In this document: in pieces, positions 55,769 to 64,000 of the stretch
Numbering within the stretch: position 1 is the stretch's first letter
Layout of the letters: each line of letters starts with the position of its first letter
Assembly: GCA_963556255.1 (NCBI GenBank)
Contig: OY744607.1
Location: 40,458,390 to 40,522,389 of the forward strand
Reading direction: 5' to 3'
Source of the DNA: Allolobophora icterica
Lineage: Eukaryota > Annelida > Clitellata > Crassiclitellata > Lumbricidae
DNA length: 64,000 bases
Made by a program: the position numbers and the translations under genes
The notes under the pieces: generated by a model
What the model saw: only the letters and a program-made list of their open reading frames with translations
What the model was told of the DNA's origin: nothing
Databases searched by the model: none

Positions 55769-56059
55769 CAGTGTTGCATGCAAGACTTAACACTTCAAGA
55801 CCAAGAAAAGACCAAGACAGTGCAGTTACAAGACTGAGACCAAGACAAAGACTGTATGTTACTAAGACTGAGAATGAGACCAACACTTATTGAGACCACT
55901 TGTTGAAGATAGAACAAGACTCACTTCAAGACAATTTCTAACAAGTCAAGAAATGACCTCAAGACCAAGACTGAGACCAAGACAATAGGCTACCAAGACT
56001 GAGAACGAGACTAAGACGTCAAGAAAGTTTCGAGACCAAGACCGAGACCATACAACCTG
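55769..56059. mobile_element. 291-bp hAT-like element with AAGACC-repeat interior
   Basis: Ends CAGTGTTGCAT and ATACAACCTG are inverted; flanks TTGTAAAT and CTGTAAAT match at 7 of 8. The interior is AAGACCAAGACTGAGACC-like repeats. Same family as 35023-35518. Confidence 0.8.
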
Positions 56060-56089
56060 CTGTAAATTCACTTCCAGTATGTGAGCGAT

Positions 56090-56847
56090 AGGGAACGGAC
56101 ATTATCCCCCCCGGACATTATCCCCCGGACATTATCCCCCCCGGACAGAATACCCCCGATTTTAGCTAGGACATTATCCCCCCCGGACAAAATCCCCCCT
56201 CTGTGTAATAAGCCTATTTCCTTGTAATCCCGTGTGCGTCATGTATGTATGCTTGTATGTATGTATGCATGTATGTATTTATGTATGGATGTATGTACGT
56301 ATGTATGTGTATATGTATTAATGTATGTATGTATGTATGCATGCATGTATTTATGTATGTATGCATGTATGTATTTATGTATGGATGGATGGTTCTATGT
56401 ACGTATGAGTGTATGTATGTATTTATGTGTTCACGTATGTATGTATTTATGTATGTATATATGTATATATATGTATATAAGTATGTATGTGTGTATATAT
56501 GTATGTATATATGTATGTATGTATATATGTATGTATATATGCATGTATATATGTATATATGTAGGTATATATGCATATATGTATATTATGCATGTACGTA
56601 TATAAGTATGTATATATGTATGTGTGTATATATGTATGTATGTATATATGTATGTATGTATATATGTATGTATATATGCATGTATGTATGTATATATGTA
56701 GGTATATATGTATATATGTATATTATGCATGTATGTATATATGTATGTATGATATATATGTGTGAAGTAAAGGTTATTATTTCCTAGCCGGGGGATTATG
56801 TCCTACCCCGGGGGGATTCTGTCCGGGGGGGATAATGTCCTACACTC
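56090..56847. mobile_element. 758-bp inverted-repeat element with 9-bp target duplication
   Basis: GTGAGCGAT flanks both sides (56081-56089, 56848-56856). Each arm is an array of GGACATTATCCCCCCC and GGACAGAATACCCCC variants, inverted between ends. The middle (56229-56758) is a 530-bp ATGT/ATAT-rich microsatellite. A 9-bp duplication suggests a Mutator-like or foldback origin, but no transposase is present. Confidence 0.8.
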
Positions 56848-56856
56848 GTGAGCGAT

Positions 56857-58026
56857 ACAGACCAGTGCATATTTCAAGAAATTTAGACTACTGGGAAAAA
56901 ATTTTGAAACTCGTCTCTGAAAAACTTTTGACTTTTTTTCTCGGAATTCATCTGCCGAAAAAGTTTATGACTTTTTTTAGGAACTCATCTCCCAAAAAAG
57001 TCATCTCTCGAAAACCGTTGATGACCTTTTCTTGGGAATTCTTCTCCCAAAAAAGTTGATGACCTTTTTTCAGGAAGTCACCTCCTGAAAAAGTCATCTC
57101 CCTAAAATAGTTCATGACATTTCTTTACAAATTCACCTCCAGAAAAAGTTGATCACCTTTTTTTAGGAAGTCATCTCCCGAAAAAGACATAAGCCAAACA
57201 CGAACAATAAATTTACCCTGCAGCATTTCCATGGGCATCTATACAAGCATAAAATAAAATGTCTCACAACCATGGGCGTATTTAGGAGGGGTTTGCGGAT
57301 TCAAACCCCCAAATAAATTGTAAAATACAAAAACAATTTTTCAAACCTGATCCCATGTCCTGTGACCATGTCCAATGGAAAACCCCCAAATTGGAAACCA
57401 TTTACATAACACAGACAAATTAAATTACATCATGTCACTGAATGACATGTTGTAATTGCATGAATGACATGGCATATGCATGTTTTGAATGATAGCCTAG
57501 AAAACCTGTCAGAGTTATATAGAGGTAGAGAAGTAGGTATTTTGTCATCAAATACAAGAACTTACAATCAAATACCTATATATAAACAGTTTCCTAACAA
57601 ATATAAATGTTTTATAAAATAAGTAAACTTCAGGACGCTGAAGAAGTCTGGAAATTACGATATTAACCTATATTTTACTTATAAAATGCTTATAAGTATT
57701 TGCCATCAAATAAGTATGAGGCATGTATTTTCCATATGAAATACATATTTACCTAGCTCCTTAACTCTGAAAAGTAGCCTCAGATATTTATTTTAGCATG
57801 AAATTGATATCTTGTTCTTCTTCATGTGATGCCACGTGACACGTGGCATCACTTGCTCCTTAACAACTGGGCCGCAATAATTGTTCTCACCAGTCATGCC
57901 ATTCCACATTTTTCTCGTTAAGTATTGTGCATGTAGTATTGTTCTCGCCAGTAATGCTATTCCACACTTTCTCATTAAGTATTGTGCAGGTAGTTCTTAG
58001 TAATGTTTTCTGAACCCTTTATTTTT
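56857..58026. other. Non-coding stretch downstream of the TMEM63-like gene
   Basis: At 56900-57190 there are about eight repeats of a AAAAAGTTGATGACCTTTTTT-like unit of 30-50 bases. GGGCGTATTTAGGAGGGG at 57280 resembles a CATAGGCG-type element end but no partner end was found. At 57880-58005 a ~70-bp unit with TATTGTTCTC and TTAAGTATTGTGCA occurs twice. Confidence 0.5.
57826..57852. repeat. 27-nt perfect palindrome with two CACGTG boxes
   Basis: GTGATGCCACGTG, a central A, and its exact inverse. It lies about 175 bases downstream of the TMEM63-like stop codon, so it could form a hairpin in that 3' UTR or be a paired E-box site. Confidence 0.9.
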
Positions 58027-58347
58027 TCATTTGTTTTCATATTCGGTGCTCGTTGATCGCTGTTCAGCATCATCTGTTTCGCTTGCCGTATCTTTGCTTC
58101 TTCTTCTCTCTCTCTTCCCAGACTTGATGCTTTCTGTCGACCGTCTTGTGCTGTCGTTTACCGCGTTTTTCATTGTCGTATTCCTTTGGCTTTCTTTACT
58201 TGAAATTCTACTGCTTGATTTTCTCTGGACGCTATGTGACGTTTCGTTGGCATCTAAAATTTTGCTTGTTGCATAAGTAAGATTCGTAGGAATATAACTT
58301 TCATCATCATCATGTTCTTCCAGGACGGGAGGGATGAATGACGACCT
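58027..58347 (-). CDS. TMEM63: Probable cytosolic tail exon of TMEM63-like gene
   Basis: 106 codons from acceptor AATAATTTCAG to TGA at 58029-58027, joining in phase after AVW of the exon at 61678. The peptide begins [20 protein letters not shown], then a Ser/Lys/Arg-rich stretch and a KREREEE-like acidic-basic end. The FIPPVLEE start resembles the FTPYVPRIL motif of vertebrate tails. Otherwise poorly conserved, hence moderate confidence. Confidence 0.6.
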   Translation of the reverse strand, partial: RSSFIPPVLEEHDDDESYIPTNLTYATSKILDANETSHSVQRKSSSRISSKESQRNTTMKNAVNDSTRRSTESIKSGKRERRRSKDTASETDDAEQRSTSTEYENK

Positions 58348-61300
58348 CTGAAATTATTAGCAGTCACAAAGTCACATTACCTGAAACACAAAACTTGCAC
58401 CACTGCATCAAGACGTTAAAATCCTTCTGGCAACTGGTAGGCCCTAACCATAAACTCAGAATTTCTAAAGCACCACCTGAAAGCTAAGCACAGGGCACCA
58501 GTTTATTCCACAAGAACTGTTAAAATCACTCACGGAATCCCTACTACAGTGTCGGGACTGCAGTAAAAATTCACCGTTGCGAGGTTCGTAAAAGGCACTG
58601 TACAAACAGCCAAACAGATGCACTCCGCAGGTCATCCTTCTACCAGTTGCACCAAATGCACAGAGTTGGCATAAGCTATCCTTCGACGCAACTATGATAC
58701 ACTTAAATTGCAGGTACTGAACTGAAAACAACTTGCACATGTTGGGTACTCAAAACAGACACACACTCTTACATCAGTCCACAGAGAGAGTTTTATGGAC
58801 AGGTTAACATGATAATTTAAAATATGGATCATTTTCTTGCGTAAACTTCCACAGATGTCATGAAACTCAGCGATCGCAGTATGAACTGCAAGCTGATTTT
58901 GAGTCTAAATCTGTCACTCAGTTAGCTACATTGTTAGAGTATAGGCTGCATCTCATGTGCCTCTGTGTTAGAGAGCATGCGGATTGTGGTTCGCCTCCCG
59001 AGGCTGGCTTATTTAAGAGGTTTAAATCTTGGGCTAGCCACGGTAGTAGTTTCAGTTTAACGACACTGTGATAATAAAGATCATTAGCGTCACCATCCTG
59101 CTTTATCCAGGCTTGGAACTGGCACTGCCAGAGTACAAGCAGTGGCGGAGTTGCTACCCAAGGTCCATACACAGGGACCTTAAATGGAGTCATCCATTCA
59201 AACAAGCAGTGGTGGTGAAGGATCTCACCCAATCAATTCACACAAAAATAAGCCGGTTCTAGGCCATATGTGCACTAATATAAAAACTTGTACATTTACA
59301 TTTACTCTTCACCTCTCCCTCTCATACCATGCTATGCGTGCTAATCATCATCATCATCATCGTCATCAGTTCCTCACACCAGCTATTTGGCGGCAATGGC
59401 TACAAATAAATGATCTCCAATGTCCTCGGTCCTTTGTCACATCCAGTGCGCCTCTCAGTGTTAGTCCGTTTCGTTACTATGCTAATAATAAGTAAAAACT
59501 AACAAACCCGTTCAACACTTTCTTTTGACTTGGAAACCCGTTCAACATTTTCTTGAAGTTTTGATTTGGAAACTTCAGGAACAGATTGCGGAAGTTTCTG
59601 TAACAAATACAAGAAGAACCTTGTGTTTCAAAATAGTAAATCTTCTCAAAATATTAAACCTTCCATTCTATTTGTTGAAGCGATCAGTTATTGATGATTT
59701 CTTCTCCGGCTTAATACAGTCGCATAAAGCACTTGTAAAAAGTACAGAAATTACAATTAAAGTTTTGTGGTACATTTTCTCTTACTACAACGTTCACAAT
59801 GAAAACGATCACAGGAATTAAAAGTATTGACCTCTTCTCCACATTATGTTGAAAAAGTACAGGATGTTCATGACAAGAGTTAAAGCAGGCAAAGACAAGT
59901 TCTTTAAGTTTATTCAGGACTCGTTTTTGAAGTTTCACTCAAACGGAAGGGAAGATGTGGCTTTACAACCTGACGTGGCATCCGGTTGTAAAGCCGCATC
60001 TTCCCTTCCATTTGTAGAAAGTACAGGGGCACTTTCACACATTCATCATAATCGTAAACTATTCGCGAGCACTGTGTAGTATCAGAGGGGTTGTCCTGAG
60101 AGCGATGTCCAGTGAAGATCCGAGTCCAGTTGCCAGAGAGATGAGACAGAGCAGCTGAGAGAGGAGGCACGCAGCTGAGAGAGGAGGCAGAGCAGCTGAG
60201 AGAGGAGGCAGAGCAGCTGAGAGAGGAGGCAGAGCAGCTGAGAGAGGAGGTAGAGCAGCCGATTAAGTATAATGTGAAAACTGGAGGCAAATCAGTCACA
60301 ATGAGAATAATAGACCAATCATAGTGAAGTATGTAAACTTTGTTTGCATCCAGAAAAAAAGTGCACATGCATAGTAGAGAAAGATTAAAGGACGCATCAA
60401 AATAAAATAAAATAATGTGACACGTGCAAATCAGTCTTGTTGTCCTCGAGACCAAGGTCTTGGTCTCGAGTGCACTCGAGTTCGTTTTTAAAAGTCTTGG
60501 TCTTGGTCTTGGTCTTGAGACCAAAGGTCTTGGTCTTGAGGTTCAAGGTCTTGGTCTTGGTCTTGAGGTTCAAGGTCTTGGTCTTGGTCTCGCAAGACCA
60601 AGACCAAGACCGGCTGTCAATATGAACAGCCATTTAACAGAACTCAAGAATTCTGTATCAAGCCTGCCTGCATCATATGACCAATATCTATGGATGGATA
60701 CAAGTCTTGTTGGTCAGGAAAACCCATTGACAGCAGCAACAGTTATTCTGTATCAGATGGTATGATAAACCATTGGAAGATTTTAAAATGACTCACTCTC
60801 TGTACAGTTACATCCAGTGCTTGAAAAGCTACTCTGTGTGTGTCAGCGACTTCAGCACCTGTAGAATGTATTTTTCACATGGCGGAATTTTATGAGGCCC
60901 ACCAGGCACGTCTTGGTCAGAAAATTCTGAGCGAATGGGTTTTTATAAAATACAAAAGGTATTTGGAATAATAGTTTGCATGAAGGACTTTTGAATACAA
61001 CTTTGGATTTCTCTGCAGTTTGCATTTAAAGTTAATTTGCTTGAATAAAATAAAAGACTCATGTTTTCATTAAAATAGCGAATATTCCGACTTGACAATT
61101 TTTAGAAGTCTTGACTTGATTGCGATTTTTTGGGTCTTGGTCTTGGTCTCGAGGTTCAAGGTCTTGGTCTTGGTCTCGGGGTTCAAAGTCTTGGTCTTGG
61201 TCTTGAGGCTCAAGGTCTTGGTCTTGGTCTTGAGGTTCAAGGTCTTGGTCTTGGTCTTGGTCTTGAGGTTTAAGGTCTTGACAACAAGACTGGTGCAAAT

Positions 61301-63261
61301 ATAATCATAGGCAGTATTGGTAACATGAAAAATGAAACGATTATTATAGAAACATGAAAATACTAAAATGACTATATAGTGAGCGACAATAAAATAATAA
61401 AATGACTGTTGTGAGTAATATGAAAATAATACACAGATGTAGTGACTCTACTAGTGAGTACTATCAATTACGGTAGTCCGATAATTATTAACATGAAACA
61501 ATCAAATGATTACAGAGCAGACCAGGCACTTAGTCATTTACCCATACGGCGTCAGCTGATGGTCTAGGCGGCTTTAACTTTCCAAAGCAGATTGTAAGCA
61601 AGAAGAGGACAAAAAGAGTCACAAGGGTAACCAAGGCAAATAGGTCGAGACCTGTAATACCTGTACTTGCAATTTTATCTACAGCAAAAAACAATGAAAG
61701 TTAACCATACAGTAATGCCAGTTTTAATTTCCACATCAACTGTGTACATACACAAGCACAAATAGACACAGGCGTCAATACTGACTTACAGTGTGAAAAT
61801 ACTAACGAGTTGTAACTAATTGTATTGTATTGTATTTACGAATTTATAAAGCGCCTCTTGCAGTACAACCTAATCAGAGGTGCTCCCAGTACGAGGAGCC
61901 CCGTGAGAAAAAGAAAGCCTTAAGACATCGAGATGTAGCAGCAATGCCATTAGTTAGGATCAGAGAACGAGTCATGGAAGGAAGATCATTCCAGAGGGAC
62001 GGGCCAACAGATGCGTAGGCACAGTGTTGAGCCATAGAAGTCCGGGTCCGAGGGACCAAGAGATCATGTCGGTCTAAAGAACGGAGAGGACGGCCAGAGC
62101 CAGCCGAAAGAAGTCGACAGATAAGTTCACACAGAAAACGAGGAGCTTAACCTTGGAATGCTCAGGAGCTAAGGAACAGGATTTTAAACTGGATACACGC
62201 AGTGAGCGGAAGCCAATGTAAGTGAGCGGAAGCCAATGTCAGTGCTCAGAGATAAAAGTCGAGATATGATAGTAGCTTGGAAGGCAGGCAAACAGACGAG
62301 TAGCTGCATTTAACACCAATTGAAGTGGAGACAGACGGGATTTCGGCAGACCAATAAGTAATGAATTACAGTAATCAATGCGAGAGCAAATAAAGGCATG
62401 CACCATGGAGGAGAAAGTGGAGGAAGGAACAGAACGCCGGACAGCACGAAGACGTCTTAGATGATAGAAACTAGACCGAGCGAGGCTAGAAATGTGTTCA
62501 GTAAACGAAAGAGTACTGTCAAGAATGACACCCAAATCACGAACACTTGTCGAGAAGGAGAAGAGGGGAACCACTCAGCGAGAGTTGCATAATCAAGCTT
62601 CAGGAGCTGCTGGCGAGTACCAAAACAGATCTGCCGAGCCTTTAGAGAATTCAGAGAGGCGATTAGAGGACATCCAACAGTGGAGATCGGAGGAGAGTGA
62701 CTCAGTAGATTGGAAGACCATGAACCAGGGCCTGGACATCATCAGCATACACGTGCCCCACTGTAGAGTGCTTAGCAAAGAGACAAGGAATATTAGCAGT
62801 AAACAAAATATACAGAAGGGGGACCCAGCATGAAATCTTGAGGAAACCACGAGTTTGACAGATACCCAAGAGGAGCGAGTCATCGAGAATGACCATCTGT
62901 GAACAGTCGGTTAGGTACGACTGGAACCAGCAAAGTGGAGAACCACTTATACCAAATGAGATTTCAAGACGGCTTAAGAGAATTATTATGTCTGTCGGAA
63001 ATGAAAAACATATCTGGCACACATGCAGGAACGTTTCTGTTTGTTATACGAAAAATTAACGTTCGTAAATTAACTGGAGCAATATGATACTACCTGCACG
63101 TAACAAGATGAAAGACATGACAGTCAGCTCGAGACAGAACACTGACGTCATGACATAGTTGATGGCAGCCTCGTGAATACGATTGTCGATCTTTGATGAC
63201 TTATAAGCAAAACACAGGTTGTGTCTGTCAACCCAGTACTTCAAAGCCAGGTAAATTAGAC
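58027..63261 (-). CDS. TMEM63: TMEM63-like mechanosensitive channel, 3' end of gene
   Basis: TMEM63/OSCA proteins are membrane-tension-gated cation channels (family knowledge). Minus-strand exons: 63261-63094, 61678-61542 and 58347-58027, with the rest of the gene beyond 64000. The first gives [20 protein letters not shown] and IHEAAINYV, matching vertebrate GLIYLLLKHLVDRYNLYFAY and the IH.GAVNQV segment. The second gives the last membrane helix, [21 protein letters not shown]. Phases are 1 and 0 and the sites are consensus. The intron between the first two holds a CR1-like LINE, the next a hAT-like element. It cannot be assigned to TMEM63A, B or C. Confidence 0.85.
58348..59940. other. TMEM63-like intron, left part
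   Basis: A LINE 3' tail fragment lies at about 58455-58510. A minus-strand open frame at 58560-58735 after TTGTTTTCAG ([20 protein letters not shown]) could be a decayed exon or chance. At 58920-59010 a possible tRNA-related head has a B-box-like GGTTCGCCTCC. An ATC run is at 59346-59366. Confidence 0.35.
59941..60013. repeat. 73-nt hairpin with 30-bp arms
   Basis: Arms 59941-59970 and 59984-60013 pair at 28 of 30 positions plus one G-U type, around a 13-nt loop; the arm starts AAACGGAAGGGAAGATG. Size and near-perfect pairing would suit a small-RNA precursor or a miniature element. No flanking duplication seen. Confidence 0.85.
60148..60259 (+). repeat. 21-bp tandem repeat, about five copies
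   Basis: The unit GAGCAGCTGAGAGAGGAGGC plus A is repeated with small changes. On the plus strand it reads EQLREEA, a heptad-like peptide, but no splice sites or conserved context are seen. Confidence 0.93.
60432..61292. mobile_element. 861-bp hAT-like element with GGTCTTG-repeat ends
   Basis: Ends CAGTCTTGTTGTC and GACAACAAGACTG are perfect inverses; GTGCAAAT is duplicated exactly (60424-60431, 61293-61300). Both subterminal zones (about 60470-60610, 61130-61280) are arrays of GGTCTTGGTCTTGAGGTTCA. The arrays run in the same direction at both ends, unlike the termini. The 500-bp middle is not repetitive and has a short frame [17 protein letters not shown]. Confidence 0.93.
61836..63020 (-). 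mobile_element. CR1-like LINE, 5'-truncated, degenerate reverse transcriptase
   Basis: On the minus strand, from about 63010 down: [30 protein letters not shown], the catalytic YADD in [13 protein letters not shown], then [35 protein letters not shown], and the C-terminal [12 protein letters not shown] and LKAFFFSRG. Several frame changes and stops are present. The 3' tail ends TTTATAAATTCG and a TACAA-type run. It lies in a TMEM63-like intron, same strand as the gene. Confidence 0.85.
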
Positions 63262-63908
63262 CTAAAATAAAAACAAACCTTTCATCACACCATCTCACGG
63301 CTCTAAATTTTTTGGATTCGTGCATCGGGGTCACAGCGGATTGAGTTGTAAGCAAGCGGTGTATGGTGCGAATCTGAAACGGTTGGTAGATATATGTTCA
63401 AAATGAAATTTTCACATGTTCTTAAAAGGTCAACTCCTTATCCAAGGTCACACACAGAATTCTTACACTAGTGGACAAACGACATCAGGAAGCGATGCTG
63501 CAGACAAAGCAAATCATTCTTTGAGATCTGCCCAAGGCTACTGAGCCCGATGAACTGGGTTTCCCGCTATTCAGCCAGAGGTGACTGGATGGCATCCAGG
63601 CATCAATCTTCTCTGTTGCCTACATCATTTCTCCACTCTACAGCTAGTGGATAACTGTAATCTACATTATCTATATTGTTTTGTTCATGGAATGCTGGTA
63701 TGAGGACTGCTGTAGTTATTCACAGTTTCTGAATCACAGCAAAGGTCATTTACTTATTCCAACATATGTTTAAGTGTCATATTGCTGAGCGTAGCTGCGT
63801 ACTACTCACTACTCACAACACTTGACATAGCAAAGCAAGTACACTCAGAAGCACTGGATCTAACCAATCCAAACAAGTGCGTTATTACACAGGTACAAAA
63901 CATTGTAT
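63262..63908. other. TMEM63-like intron, upstream side
   Basis: No further TMEM63 exon is recognised up to the window edge. The preceding exon, expected to end near '..PFG', must lie beyond 64000. No other feature is seen. Confidence 0.5.
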
Positions 63909-64000
63909 TGTACTGTATTGTATTAACGAATTTATAAAGCACCTCTTGCAGTACAACTCTAATCACAGTGTGAGGAGCCCGTGAGAAAATAAAAGACTTA
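63909..64000 (-). mobile_element. CR1-like LINE 3' end, cut by window edge
   Basis: TATTGTATTAACGAATTTAT followed by AAAGCACCTCTTGCAGTACA is almost the same as 61836-61880, the 3' end of the LINE in this intron. A second copy therefore starts here in the same orientation. Confidence 0.8.

Noticed and set aside
56214..56787. Overlapping 120-180-codon frames on both strands rich in Tyr/Cys/Met/His
   Set aside because: They are ATGT/ATAT microsatellite, which is open in most frames.
59910..60524. 204-codon minus-strand frame
   Set aside because: It runs through the 30-bp hairpin, the 21-bp satellite and the end of a hAT-like element; it has no domain and is composite repeat sequence.

Overview
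This window looks like nuclear DNA of a marine invertebrate animal. The grounds are animal-type split genes with GT/AG introns of roughly 0.3-1.5 kb, AT-rich non-coding sequence, tRNA-derived SINEs, CR1-like LINE remnants, many short hAT-like elements and two LTR retrotransposons, one of them Gmr1-like (a lineage first described from deuterostomes). The phylum cannot be fixed from sequence alone. There is no bacterial, organelle or CRISPR content.

Host genes. (1) Plus strand, 111-20727: the 3' part of an unconventional myosin XVIII gene (MYO18A-like), covering the end of the motor, an IQ-like neck, a long coiled-coil tail and the stop codon; about 1,072 codons in 23 exons lie here. (2) Minus strand, 25191-26039: a two-exon gene for a 72-residue SMIM20/MITRAC7-like mitochondrial membrane protein. 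(3) Minus strand, 38251-42837: an MCFD2-like secreted EF-hand protein with two alternative exons for the second EF-hand, both joining in phase only to the common upstream exon. (4) Minus strand, 58027-63261 and running off the right edge: the 3' end of a TMEM63 (OSCA/TMEM63 mechanosensitive channel) gene. Exon borders were read by eye from splice signals, phase and remembered family sequence.

Mobile DNA. From 26.7 to 33.1 kb lies a 6.4-kb Gmr1-like Ty3/gypsy element with matching 432-bp LTRs, a 5-bp target duplication, a tRNA-Leu primer site and integrase placed before reverse transcriptase; one TAG interrupts its reverse transcriptase. From 45.5 to 54.9 kb lies a 9.3-kb gypsy-like element with two 2,198-bp LTRs whose reading frame begins inside the LTR and runs through the primer site, and whose reverse transcriptase core, RNase H and most of integrase have been lost by an apparently in-frame deletion. 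It sits in an ATGT microsatellite inside a hAT-like element, which itself sits in a LINE fragment carrying two more hAT-like elements.

Fourteen non-autonomous hAT-like elements can be delimited, eleven of them by exact 8-bp target duplications and three by 6/8 or 7/8 matches. There are also a 758-bp inverted-repeat element with a 9-bp duplication, a 712-bp element with 36-bp inverted repeats, and three copies of a 62-66-bp mini-element with inverted ends, two of them flanked by TTAA. Satellites, palindromes and LINE 3' tails fill much of the rest. No new multi-gene system was found; the most novel-looking items are the LTR element whose coding frame starts in its LTR, the TTAA mini-elements, and the alternative EF-hand exons.
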